From Paenarthrobacter aurescens (lineage in GTDB: Bacteria > Actinomycetota > Actinomycetes > Actinomycetales > Micrococcaceae), in assembly GCF_025421775.1 (NCBI RefSeq), contig NZ_JAOEFX010000002.1, forward strand, positions 62,001 to 126,000: a stretch of DNA of 64,000 nt. The letters run 5' to 3'. Of this stretch, positions 33,090-41,651 are shown in pieces. The translations under genes and the position numbers were made by a program. The notes beneath the pieces are model-generated. The model worked only from the letters and a program-made list of their open reading frames with translations, ran no database searches and was not told where the DNA came from. Every line of letters begins with the position of its first letter. Positions within the stretch are counted from its first letter, which is position 1.

Positions 33090-33986
33090 GTGGGAGAACA
33101 GGAAGATCGTGCGGCGGGCCGCCAACGCACCGTGGACGTCTATGACTTCCGCCGACCCACCACCTTGCCCCGCCAGCACAGCCGGGTGCTGGAAGTGGCT
33201 TTCGAAACCTTCGCACGCCAGTGGGGTACGCAGCTCACCGCCAAGGTCCGGCTGAAGTCCACCGCCACCCTGGAACAGCTCAGCATGCAGAGCTACGACG
33301 AATACTCCGCGTCCCTTCCGTCCGTCACGTCCATGGTGCTGTGCAGGATCGACGGCAGCGAGTCCCGGCTGGTGATCCAGTTCCCGGCGACAGCGGCCTT
33401 GTCCTGGCTCAGCCGGATGCTTGGCGGGTCCACGGACACCACGGCCCCGGAGCGGAAGTTCACGCAGATCGAGCATGCGTTGATTTCCCGCATGGTGGAG
33501 GAGGTCCTTGAGGATCTCCGGTACTCGCTGGGCAACCTCCTGACCCAGGCCGTGGCCATGGACGGCATCCAGTACAACTCGCAGTTCGCCCAGGCGGCGG
33601 CGCCGTCGGAGCTCATGATCGTGGCCTCCTTCAGCGTCAACGTCGGAGAGACCCAATGCGCTGCCACCTTGGCTATTCCGGCCGATGTCCTGCTGTCCAG
33701 GCTCGGCGATGTGAACCCCACAGTCCATAGCGTGGACAACGAGGCCTTGGTCCGCACACAGTTGGCCCAGGTCCCCGTGGACGTTGCCATCCAGTTGACC
33801 CCAGCGCCGGTGACCCCCGCGCAGATCCTGGGTCTCGCCGTCGGCGATGTCCTGTCGCTGCCGCACCTGGAAAACCGGCCGTTCGACGTCACCATCAACG
33901 GCACCCGCCTGGCCACGGCCGCGGCTGCCCGCCACGGCTCGAGGGCCGCCGCCGTCATCGTCACAACCGAGGAGCACCAGCGATGA
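33090..33986 (+). CDS. fliM: Flagellar motor switch protein FliM
   Basis: 298 residues from GTG 33090; 33081 and 33132 are in-frame alternatives. The GTG at 33081 overlaps the -10 element, and neither early start has a Shine-Dalgarno sequence, so the message may be leaderless. FliM motifs: VDVYDFRRPTTLPRQHSRVLEVAFETFARQWG, LVIQFPATAALSWLSRMLGG, LLTQAVAMDGIQYNSQFAQAAAPSELMIVASFSV, and a C-terminal SpoA domain. The short N-terminal arm lacks a clear LSQxEIDALL CheY-P-binding motif, consistent with no che genes here. Confidence 0.93.
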   Translation: MGEQEDRAAGRQRTVDVYDFRRPTTLPRQHSRVLEVAFETFARQWGTQLTAKVRLKSTATLEQLSMQSYDEYSASLPSVTSMVLCRIDGSESRLVIQFPATAALSWLSRMLGGSTDTTAPERKFTQIEHALISRMVEEVLEDLRYSLGNLLTQAVAMDGIQYNSQFAQAAAPSELMIVASFSVNVGETQCAATLAIPADVLLSRLGDVNPTVHSVDNEALVRTQLAQVPVDVAIQLTPAPVTPAQILGLAVGDVLSLPHLENRPFDVTINGTRLATAAAARHGSRAAAVIVTTEEHQR

Positions 33987-34717
33987 GCAACATTTTGACC
34001 CTTCAGGCGGCGGCAGCCGAACGCCTCGCCCTGCATCTGCCGAGTGCGTCCACGCTGCGGGTTGCCGGCATCGTTCCGGCGCGGGACGCAGCGGCCCATG
34101 CTGCCCCTGCCGTGACGGCGACGTTCGTGGGTGCCTCGACGGTGGACTTCGCCTTGTTGCTGGTAGATCGTGCGTTCCTGGACGCCGCAGGCGGGTCCGG
34201 GCTGGTAGGCACCGTGTCCGCCGGCGACGTCCTGCGTCCCGCAATGGAACAGGCCGCGTCAGCCTTCGACGCCGGCGTGCTGGGGGAGTTGCGCGAGGAA
34301 GACGCCACCGGGCTGCTGAACGACTCCGGAACCGCGGTCTTCGAACTAAGGAGCGCCCATCAGGCAGATGACGGCGGCGCCCCCTTTGGCTGGTTCGCCG
34401 TCCGTGTGCGGGACAACGGCGCTGTTCGGGACACCGGATTCCAAGGCAGCCAGGACAGCGACATGGCCGCCCGTTTGGGCCTGATCAGCAGCGTGGAGAT
34501 GGCTTTGACGGTGGAGATCGGACGGACGCGAATGTCCGTTCGGGACGCGTTGGCACTGGAGCCGGGGCGCGTGATTGAGCTGGACCGCTCTGCCGGGGCG
34601 CCCGCTGACGTGTTGCTCAACGGCCGGTTGATAGCCCACGGCGAGGTAGTGGTGGTGGATCAGGACTACGCCGTGCGCATTACCCGCATCCTGGACGGCG
34701 CAGAGGGACCGTTCTAG
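33983..34717 (+). CDS. fliN: FliN/FliY-type motor switch protein
   Basis: 244 residues; ATGA overlap with fliM. The SpoA domain is C-terminal (LGLISSVEMALTVEIGRTRMSVRDALALEPGRVIELDRSAGAPADVLLNGRLIAHGEVVVVDQDYAVRITRIL, residues ~165-240). The N-terminal ~150 residues resemble a CheC/FliY-like region rather than the short tail of a simple FliN (about 100-140 residues). It is therefore a FliY-style protein; phosphatase residues cannot be confirmed by eye. Confidence 0.88.
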   Translation: MSNILTLQAAAAERLALHLPSASTLRVAGIVPARDAAAHAAPAVTATFVGASTVDFALLLVDRAFLDAAGGSGLVGTVSAGDVLRPAMEQAASAFDAGVLGELREEDATGLLNDSGTAVFELRSAHQADDGGAPFGWFAVRVRDNGAVRDTGFQGSQDSDMAARLGLISSVEMALTVEIGRTRMSVRDALALEPGRVIELDRSAGAPADVLLNGRLIAHGEVVVVDQDYAVRITRILDGAEGPF

Positions 34718-35266
34718 ATGGACTCATTCATCCTGGGGCTGCGCGTGCTCGTGGCGCTTGGCGCTGTGCTGGGGCTGATCTGGTTCGTCCAGAAGCGCCT
34801 CGGCAAAGGCAAAGGCCGGCGACGTGCCGATGCTGCCCTCACGGTGGTGAGCCGGCAGGTTGTGGGTCAAAAGGCCTCGGTGGTTGTAGTCGACGCGGGG
34901 GACAAGCGCTTCTTGCTCGGCGTTACGGAGCATGCTGTCACTGTGCTGCACACCAGTGACGCACCAGTGGTTGTTTCGGAGACTGTCGAAGCTGTGGAGG
35001 AGCAGTCACCGGCGAGCTTCGCAGAGCTGTTCCGCCAAGCCTCGGGCGAGTCCCTGCCGGTGCCTCGAACTGAGGCTGTGACCGCCCCGCTGGGCCCGGT
35101 CACAGGATCGTTGCCCGTACTGCGCAGGCGCAGTGAACTCCACCGTGGCGGCCAGCCGCACCGTGGGGTCGATCCCGCCCGGCAGGCACCACCCATGCAC
35201 GGCTCCATCCTGTCCGCTTCCACGTGGCGCCAGGCATCGGATGTGTTCAGGGGACGCCGCAATTGA
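34718..35266 (+). CDS. fliO: Flagellar biosynthetic protein FliO
   Basis: 182 residues. One N-terminal membrane helix (FILGLRVLVALGAVLGLIWFVQKRLGKGKGRRR) followed by a small beta domain (ALTVVSRQVVGQKASVVVVDAGDKRFLLGVTEHAVTVLH), the FliO plan. The C-terminal 80 residues are Pro/Arg-rich and unconserved. Its stop overlaps the fliP TTG. Confidence 0.9.
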   Translation: MDSFILGLRVLVALGAVLGLIWFVQKRLGKGKGRRRADAALTVVSRQVVGQKASVVVVDAGDKRFLLGVTEHAVTVLHTSDAPVVVSETVEAVEEQSPASFAELFRQASGESLPVPRTEAVTAPLGPVTGSLPVLRRRSELHRGGQPHRGVDPARQAPPMHGSILSASTWRQASDVFRGRRN

Positions 35267-36120
35267 ACCGATCCGCTGATTTCGGCCTGCCCAGGCTGCG
35301 ATCGTTGGCCGCGCGCCCGTGGCTTGCCGTGCTGTGGGTTGTGTTGCTCACGGCGGGATTCTTCTGGCTCGGAATGGCAGCTGGCCACGCCACGCCCATC
35401 GACCCCACCCAGCCAACACCGCCCACCCCTCCCGCAACACCGGAATCGGGCGGAAACGTCAGCATCGATATCAACGGCCTGGACGGGACACCCTCCACGG
35501 CCGTCGTCACGCTCATCGGGATCACGCTGCTCTCGGTGGCGCCTGCCCTGTTGCTCATGATGACGTCCTTCACCAAGATCTTCGTGGTCCTGGCGATGAC
35601 CCGCAACGCCCTGTCCTTGCCGGCCATACCGCCCAACCAGGTCTTGGCAGGCCTGGCCCTGTTCCTCTCCCTGTTCGTCATGTGGCCGGTGGTCTCGGAC
35701 ATCAATACCGTGGCCGTGCAGCCCTACCTGAACGGCGGGCTGGACTTCAACGGAGCCATGTCCGCAGGGTGGTCCCCGCTGCAGCACTTCATGCTGGCCC
35801 ACACGCGTGAAGAGGACATCGCCCTGATGACCCGCGCTGCGAAAATGGACAATCCTGCCAACCCTGAATCTGTCCCGTTCCAGACGCTCGTTCCGGCGTT
35901 CATGATTTCCGAGCTCAGGGCCGCATTCATCATTGGGTTCGTCATCTTCATCCCGTTCCTTGTGATCGACCTCGTGGTCTCGGCTGCCCTGATGTCCATG
36001 GGCATGATGATGCTCCCGCCGGTGATGATCTCGCTGCCATTCAAGATCCTGTTGTTTGTCCTGGTGGACGGTTGGGGACTGGTCATCACGTCCCTGATCC
36101 AGAGTTATTCGAGCGGCTGA
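35263..36120 (+). CDS. fliP: Flagellar export gate protein FliP
   Basis: 285 residues from TTG 35263 (CAGGGGACGCCGCAA upstream; TTGA overlap). N-terminal signal-like helix, then the FliP core: TLLSVAPALLLMMTSFTKIFVVLAMTRNALSLPAIPPNQVLAGLALFLSLFVM, LVPAFMISELRAAFIIGFVIFIPFLVIDLVVSAALMSMGMMMLPPVMISLPFKILLFVLVDGW. Forms the export gate with FliQ and FliR. Confidence 0.95.
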   Translation: MNRSADFGLPRLRSLAARPWLAVLWVVLLTAGFFWLGMAAGHATPIDPTQPTPPTPPATPESGGNVSIDINGLDGTPSTAVVTLIGITLLSVAPALLLMMTSFTKIFVVLAMTRNALSLPAIPPNQVLAGLALFLSLFVMWPVVSDINTVAVQPYLNGGLDFNGAMSAGWSPLQHFMLAHTREEDIALMTRAAKMDNPANPESVPFQTLVPAFMISELRAAFIIGFVIFIPFLVIDLVVSAALMSMGMMMLPPVMISLPFKILLFVLVDGWGLVITSLIQSYSSG

Positions 36121-36395
36121 TGGATACCAATGCAGTACTGGATATTTGCCTCCAGGCCATGATCGTGGCGGCCAAGCTAGCCGCGCCCACCCTCGTAACC
36201 GCGTTGGTGGTTGGGCTGGCCATTTCCCTCCTGCAATCCATTACCCAGTTGCAGGAAGCCACCCTGTCCTTCGTCCCCAAGGCCGTGGCGGTGGCGATCG
36301 CACTGGTGGTTTGTGGCCACTGGATGATCTCGGAAATGGTCGCTTTCACCAACGAACTGTTCGCCCGCATCCCAGGACTGATCGGCGGAGCGTGA
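36120..36395 (+). CDS. fliQ: Flagellar export gate protein FliQ
   Basis: 91 residues from ATG 36120 (TGATG overlap with fliP). Two membrane helices; LAAPTLVTALVVGLAISLLQSITQLQEATLSFVPKAVAV is the family signature. Confidence 0.96.
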   Translation: MDTNAVLDICLQAMIVAAKLAAPTLVTALVVGLAISLLQSITQLQEATLSFVPKAVAVAIALVVCGHWMISEMVAFTNELFARIPGLIGGA

Positions 36396-36396
36396 G

Positions 36397-37155
36397 GTGG
36401 ACATTCCTGTGGACCAGTCGTGGATCCAGGTCATGTTGCTGGCCTCGGTTCGCATGACGGCCTTCCTGGTGGTGGCTCCACCCTTCGCCCATCACGCCAT
36501 CCCGGCCCGCATCAAAGCGATGCTTGGAATCGGGCTGGGGCTGGCGGTCTCCCAACGGCTCTCCGCCGACGCCGTTCCGAAAGACACCGCCGGTTTCGTC
36601 ATCGCAGTGTTGTTGGAGTTGGTCACGGGCCTGCTCCTCGGTTTCCTGGTGATGGTGATTTTCGCCGCGATCCAGTCCGCCGGCAGCCTGGTTGATCTCT
36701 TCAGTGGTTTCCAGATGGCGCAGGCGTTCGATCCCCAGATGATGGTCAACGGGGCCCAGTTCACGCGGTTGATGCAGATGGCAGCCCTGGCCCTGCTCTT
36801 TGCCTCGGATGGTTACCAGATGGTCATCGGAGGCCTCACTGGGAGCTACAACGCGCTGCCGTTGGCTGGCGGGCTGGACCTCAACCAGCCCATTGAAGCC
36901 ATGATTGGTGCCCTGACGGGAATGTTCCTTGCCGCAGTACAGATCGCCGGTCCGCTGTTGGTGGTCCTGGTGCTCGCGGACGTGGGGCTCGGCCTCCTCA
37001 CACGCGTCGCTCCGGCACTCAACGCCTTCGCCCTCGGGTTCCCACTGAAGATTTTCATCACCCTGGCGTTGGCCGGATTCCTGTTCCTTGCGTTGCCCCG
37101 GCTGGTGGCAACCCTCGCCGAGCAAGCGGCCAACACTTTGATGGGGGTGGGCTAG
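36397..37155 (+). CDS. fliR: Flagellar export gate protein FliR
   Basis: 252 residues; GTG start with GGCGGAGCGTGAG upstream. About six helices; SVRMTAFLVVAPPFAHHAIPARIKAMLGIGLGLAVS, GSLVDLFSGFQMAQAFDPQ and LGLLTRVAPALNAFALGFPLKI are typical. TAGTG overlap with flhB. Confidence 0.95.
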   Translation: MDIPVDQSWIQVMLLASVRMTAFLVVAPPFAHHAIPARIKAMLGIGLGLAVSQRLSADAVPKDTAGFVIAVLLELVTGLLLGFLVMVIFAAIQSAGSLVDLFSGFQMAQAFDPQMMVNGAQFTRLMQMAALALLFASDGYQMVIGGLTGSYNALPLAGGLDLNQPIEAMIGALTGMFLAAVQIAGPLLVVLVLADVGLGLLTRVAPALNAFALGFPLKIFITLALAGFLFLALPRLVATLAEQAANTLMGVG

Positions 37156-38240
37156 TGGCGGATTCACAGGAAAAAACCGAACAAGCCACCGACAAACGGA
37201 TGCGCGAGGTCCGCGAAAAGGGCCAGCTCTCCCGTTCCCAGGACCTTATGGCGTGGCTGGCCGTGGGCGCCGCTGCCGCGATGCTCCCGGCAACCATTGA
37301 CCACGCCTCCAACGCCGCGGTGGACCAGTTGTTCACTGTGAAGAGTGTCATCGCCGAGCCTGATCCGGCCAAAGCCGTGGCTGCGCTTGAAGCGGGGCTG
37401 GGTTCCCTGGCCGGAATCCTGGGGCCGCTGCTCCTGGTGGTCACTGTGGTGGTGCTGGCAGGATCGGCGTTGCAGGGCGGCATCCGTTTCAAGAAGTTCC
37501 GCGCCGAGTTCGAGCATTTCAACCTGCTCGCCGGCTTCAAGAGAATGTTTGGCGCCCAGGCACTGTGGGGAGGTGCCAAAGCGTTGCTGAAGACCGCCGT
37601 CGTTGGTCTTGTTCTGTACACCGTGGTGCAGGGGCTGATGCCCGTGCTCCTCACGGCGGGCGGGCTGCCGGTTGCCGGCGTGCTCGCTGCCGCTGCGGGC
37701 GGAATTGGTGCGCTTATCCAGTTCGCGGTAGCGGCCGGCCTGGTGCTGGCCGCGGCGGACATCTTCGTGGTGATGCGCCGCAACCGCAAGAAGACCCGGA
37801 TGTCCAAGAAGGAAGTCCAGGACGAGAACAAGAACACCGACGGCGACCCCCTCATCAAGTCCCAACGGCGCTCCCGCCAGTTGAGCATGAGCCGCAACCG
37901 CATGATCGGCGCTATCGGGGACGCCGACGTCGTGCTGGTCAACCCGACGCACGTGGCAGTTGCGTTGAAGTACGACGCCGGCAAATCGGCACCCCGCGTC
38001 GTGGCCAAGGGATCAGGGCTCATCGCTGCCCGCATCAGGGAGGAAGCCGAAAGCAAAGGAGTGCCCATGGTCCAGGACATCCCCCTGGCCAGGGCCTTGC
38101 ATTCAGCATGCGGGCTGGGCCAGGAGATTCCGGTTGAGCTATACCGCTCCGTGGCGGCCGTGTTGGCGTTCGTGATGTCGCTGAAGACGCGGGGAACATC
38201 GCGGGGGATTCATCAGATGAGAGAGAGCTTCCAGCCATGA
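37155..38240 (+). CDS. flhB: Flagellar export switch protein FlhB
   Basis: 361 residues. EKTEQATDKRMREVREKGQLSRSQDLMAW at the N-terminus, four membrane helices, then the cytoplasmic domain with the autocleavage motif NPTH (VVLVNPTHVAVALKYD near residue 258). The switch of export specificity from hook to filament substrates needs FlhB and FliK. Confidence 0.97.
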   Translation: MADSQEKTEQATDKRMREVREKGQLSRSQDLMAWLAVGAAAAMLPATIDHASNAAVDQLFTVKSVIAEPDPAKAVAALEAGLGSLAGILGPLLLVVTVVVLAGSALQGGIRFKKFRAEFEHFNLLAGFKRMFGAQALWGGAKALLKTAVVGLVLYTVVQGLMPVLLTAGGLPVAGVLAAAAGGIGALIQFAVAAGLVLAAADIFVVMRRNRKKTRMSKKEVQDENKNTDGDPLIKSQRRSRQLSMSRNRMIGAIGDADVVLVNPTHVAVALKYDAGKSAPRVVAKGSGLIAARIREEAESKGVPMVQDIPLARALHSACGLGQEIPVELYRSVAAVLAFVMSLKTRGTSRGIHQMRESFQP

Positions 38241-40288
38241 GCAACAACAAGTTCGCCCGGCTTTCAGTACCGGTGGGAATCGTGGGCATCGTCCTGCTGC
38301 TGGTGGTTCCCCTGCCGGCCCCGCTGCTCGACTTCCTGATTGTCTGCAACATCCTGCTGGCGCTCCTGATCCTGCTGACAAGTATGTTCGTCAAGAAGCC
38401 CCTGGATTTCTCGGTCTTCCCGTCGCTGCTGCTGGTGGCAACATTGTTCCGGTTGGGACTCAACGTTGCGTCCACGCGGTTGGTACTGGGCCAAGGCTTT
38501 GCCGGGCAGGTCATCGAGGCGTTCGGAAAGGTCACCGTTGGCGGCTCCCTGATCATCGGCGCCGTGGTGTTCCTGATCCTGGTGGTCATACAGTTTGTGG
38601 TGGTCACCAAGGGCGCCGAACGAGTCGCCGAGGTGGGTGCCCGGTTCACCCTGGACGCCATGCCCGGCAAGCAGATGGCCATCGATGCCGACCTCAACGC
38701 CGGGCTCATCACGGACTCCGAAGCCCGGAAACGCCGTGCGGAGGTCTCGGCGGAGGCCGACTTCTATGGCGCCATGGATGGGGCTTCCAAGTTCGTGAAG
38801 GGTGATGCCATCGCGGGCATCATCATTATCATCATCAACTTCGTGGGTGGCATCGCCATCGGCGTGCTGCAGCGCGGCATGGACGCCGGCGATGCCCTCA
38901 ACACCTACGGCCTGCTGACCATGGGCGACGGCCTGGTCACCCAGATCCCGGCCCTGCTCATGGCCGTGTCCACGGGCATGATCGTCACCCGGTCCAACGC
39001 CGAAGAGGACATGGGCCGCACGGCTTCCTCGCAGCTGATGCAGTCGCCCAACGCACTGATGATTGCCGGGCTGGCGGCCGGGAGCATGGCCCTCATTCCG
39101 GGCATGCCCATCCTGCCGTTCCTGGTGGTGGGAGCCTTGCTGGTACTTGCTTCGCGGCGTGTGGCAGCGCAACAGAAGCTCCGGTCCGAGGCTCAGGACG
39201 CCGAGGCCCTGGCGGCCGGCTCCGTCGATGAAGACCCCAATGAGCGGCTCATGGAGGACATGCGCGTCCATCCCGTCGAGATCCTGCTGGCTCCGGACCT
39301 GGTGGACATCGTCTCCGGTGCATCCGATGACCTGCTGGCCCGCGTCCGCTCCCTACGCCACAAAATTGCGATGGAACTCGGGCTCGTGGTTCCGCCCGTC
39401 CGCACCCGCGACGCCATGGACCTGCCGCCTTCCACCTATGCCATCCGCATCGCCGGCGTCGAGGCTGGAAGGGGAGTGGCGCCGTCGGGCAAGCTGCTTG
39501 CCTTGGGTGAATTCCTGGACGCCCTGCCTGGAACTGCAACCGTGGAACCCGTCTTCGGACTGTCCGGCAAATGGGTCCCCACGGAGATGCGTCACAGCGC
39601 GGAAATGACAGGGGCAACGGTGATTGATCGCGTCTCCGTACTGGTCACGCACTTGTCCTCGATCATTTCGGCCAACGCCGCCCGGCTCCTCACCCGTGAA
39701 GACGTCCGGGTACTCACAGAAGGCGTCCGCAAGCAGAGCCCGTCCGCAGTGGAGGAACTCACTCCGGCCCTGTTGTCCCTGGCCGAAATCCAGCGCGTGC
39801 TGCAAGGCCTTCTGGAAGAACAGGTGCCCATCAACGACCTTCCGCGCATCTACGAAGCACTCGCGCTGCGGGCCAAGGTATCCACCGATCCTGAGTCACT
39901 GATCGAGTCCGCGCGGCATTCACTCGGCCCGGTACTGGCGAACAAGTACCTCGACGGCGCCGTGCTCAACGTGGTCATGATCGATCCGCTGCTGGAACAG
40001 TCCATGTTGGAGGACATGCGACCAGCCGAGGGCGGCACCCAGATTGTCATGGGGCAAGCCAAGCTCGATGGCGTCCTCACCTCGCTGAAATCCGCCGTCG
40101 ACGGCGCTGCCGCCGCGGGCCGGGAAGCGGTGCTGGTGTGTGCACCGGCCCTGCGCCCTGCGATCCGCCGCCTCGTGGCAGCACCCGATGGCAGCGTTCC
40201 CGTTCTCTCATACCGCGAAGTGACCTCCGCCAACATCCGCATCGAGACGGTGGGGGTGGTCCGCTATGCAGAAGCACTACAAGCTTAG
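38237..40288 (+). CDS. flhA: Flagellar export gate protein FlhA
   Basis: 683 residues. About eight N-terminal helices with the FHIPEP region (DLNAGLITDSEARKRRAEVSAEADFYGAMDGASKFVKGDAIAG) and a cytoplasmic C-terminal domain (about residue 340 on). It forms the nonameric export ring. Overlaps flhB by four bases and the next gene by 23. Confidence 0.97.
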   Translation: MSNNKFARLSVPVGIVGIVLLLVVPLPAPLLDFLIVCNILLALLILLTSMFVKKPLDFSVFPSLLLVATLFRLGLNVASTRLVLGQGFAGQVIEAFGKVTVGGSLIIGAVVFLILVVIQFVVVTKGAERVAEVGARFTLDAMPGKQMAIDADLNAGLITDSEARKRRAEVSAEADFYGAMDGASKFVKGDAIAGIIIIIINFVGGIAIGVLQRGMDAGDALNTYGLLTMGDGLVTQIPALLMAVSTGMIVTRSNAEEDMGRTASSQLMQSPNALMIAGLAAGSMALIPGMPILPFLVVGALLVLASRRVAAQQKLRSEAQDAEALAAGSVDEDPNERLMEDMRVHPVEILLAPDLVDIVSGASDDLLARVRSLRHKIAMELGLVVPPVRTRDAMDLPPSTYAIRIAGVEAGRGVAPSGKLLALGEFLDALPGTATVEPVFGLSGKWVPTEMRHSAEMTGATVIDRVSVLVTHLSSIISANAARLLTREDVRVLTEGVRKQSPSAVEELTPALLSLAEIQRVLQGLLEEQVPINDLPRIYEALALRAKVSTDPESLIESARHSLGPVLANKYLDGAVLNVVMIDPLLEQSMLEDMRPAEGGTQIVMGQAKLDGVLTSLKSAVDGAAAAGREAVLVCAPALRPAIRRLVAAPDGSVPVLSYREVTSANIRIETVGVVRYAEALQA

Positions 40289-41219
40289 TGGCGCGTCGCT
40301 GGAGGCCATCCGGGAGAAGGCCCTCAAGCAATACGGTCCCGGGGCACGGATCATTGCTGCCGAAAAGGTCACCAATCCGGGCATTGTGGGGTTGTTCGCC
40401 GCCGCTAAATTTGAGGCGACGGTGGAAGTTGCGGATGCCCCTGCTGCTCCGGGGCCTGCCGCTGCATCCGGCCCGGTTCGCGAGCTGCAGGGTCCGGTTC
40501 ACGAGTTGCATGGGCCGGCCATCGCGGCCCTGTTGGAGCGTGCGGACGCCGCCGAACTCGAGCTGCACAGGCCTGCCCCTGCTCCCGTGTCCACAGCTTC
40601 CCCGGACTTCGCGGGCCTCCTGGAGCAGCTTGGAAAGGAACTCCAACCAGCTTCGCGGCCGCCAGCGCAAGCTCCGGCGCCGTTGCCGCCGTCGAACGCT
40701 TTCCGCGTGCCAGTACCCATGGCAGGCGACGGCAACCTCATCGTCCTCCTGGGCCTGGGTGATGATGCCCTCGGCCCTGCATTGGAGATGTCCATCGCCG
40801 CCGGCGGCTCGGACGTCCGCACGGGCGGCGACCTCAATGCCTTCGGTCACCTGCACGTCCAAGGACGGCAAAGTGCGACGACGGCACGCGCCCAGGCGGT
40901 GTTGACCGGGCAGACCGTGGTGGTCGCCTTCGGGCTGGGACGCCCGCGCGACGTGTCGCTCAAGGCTGCCCAGATCGCCAGCCTCGCTGCCGATCAACTG
41001 TGGATCGTCGTCGACGCCGGGCGCAAGCCCGAAGACACCAAGGCCTGGGTGCAGGCGTTGCAGGATTTGCTGGCAGGGGAGTCGGCGAGCGTGGCCGGGC
41101 TCGCTGTCATCGGAGCCTCGGAAACGGCGAGTCCGCAGACCGTCGACTCCCTTGGAATACCTATCGGCTGGGTCGACGGCAATCCGGCCACCGCACCGGC
41201 CTTCGGAAAGGTAAATTGA
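40266..41219 (+). CDS. FlhF-like protein without GTPase motifs
   Basis: 317 residues; ATG preceded by GGGGGTGG inside flhA. The N-terminus (SGASLEAIREKALKQYGPGARIIAAEKVTNPGIVGLFAAAKFEATVEV) is the FlhF N-domain. The C-terminal half follows the NG-domain layout (AFGLGRPRDVSLKAAQIASLAADQLWIVVDAGRKPEDTKAWV; SLGIPIGWVDG). However, the P-loop position reads VLLGLGDDALGPAL instead of GxTGxGKTTT, and DTYR, DTAGR and TKxD are absent. GTP binding is therefore unlikely. Position after flhA is that of flhF; no flhG follows. The protein may keep a scaffold role. Confidence 0.75.
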   Translation: MQKHYKLSGASLEAIREKALKQYGPGARIIAAEKVTNPGIVGLFAAAKFEATVEVADAPAAPGPAAASGPVRELQGPVHELHGPAIAALLERADAAELELHRPAPAPVSTASPDFAGLLEQLGKELQPASRPPAQAPAPLPPSNAFRVPVPMAGDGNLIVLLGLGDDALGPALEMSIAAGGSDVRTGGDLNAFGHLHVQGRQSATTARAQAVLTGQTVVVAFGLGRPRDVSLKAAQIASLAADQLWIVVDAGRKPEDTKAWVQALQDLLAGESASVAGLAVIGASETASPQTVDSLGIPIGWVDGNPATAPAFGKVN

Positions 41220-41223
41220 AAGC

Positions 41224-41466
41224 ATGTTGGTACTGACGCGTAAGCCGGGCGAGAAAATCATGATCGGGGATGACATTGTCATTACCGTCATGGAAGGGCG
41301 CGGCGACGGCGTTCGGATCGGAATCGAAGCCCCACGCGGTGTGTCCATTCAACGGAGCGAAGTGGTGGCAGCCATTGCCGCAGCGAACCTCGCCGCAACC
41401 CAAGCCGGCCCCGATGCCGAAGAACTCCTGGCAGCCCTCCGCCCCCCTGCTCCCACCGTCGAATAG
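41224..41466 (+). CDS. csrA: Carbon storage / translational regulator CsrA
   Basis: 80 residues. MLVLTRKPGEKIMIGDDIVITVMEGRGDGVRIGIEAPRGVSIQRSEV is the full CsrA fold; an Ala-rich tail follows. RNA-binding Arg (GVSIQR) is present. It binds GGA sites in mRNA leaders; the likely target is fliC mRNA, with FliW (11908-12294) as antagonist. Last gene of the fliM unit, five bases after the FlhF-like gene. Confidence 0.95.
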   Translation: MLVLTRKPGEKIMIGDDIVITVMEGRGDGVRIGIEAPRGVSIQRSEVVAAIAAANLAATQAGPDAEELLAALRPPAPTVE

Positions 41467-41470
41467 CACC

Positions 41471-41581
41471 CTCTCTCACCTAGCGTCGTGTTTTGGGTGA
41501 CGCTCTCTCACCTAACGTCGTTTTTTGGGTGTCGCTCTCTCACCTAACGTCCCGTTTGGGGTGTCGCTCTCTCACGTCCGG
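41471..41581. repeat. 32-bp tandem repeat, 3.5 copies, between csrA and flgN-like gene
   Basis: Units at 41471, 41503, 41535 and (partial) 41567, consensus CTCTCTCACCTAACGTCG followed by TTTTTTGGGTGTCG. The array fills most of the gap between convergent genes. The T-rich part may serve termination; no strong hairpin is seen. Confidence 0.9.
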
Positions 41582-41651
41582 TCGCCTCGCATCGACCTCA
41601 TCGTTATTCCGGGGCTGTCAGGCTGAACTCGAAGGGACTAGAGCCCATAAG

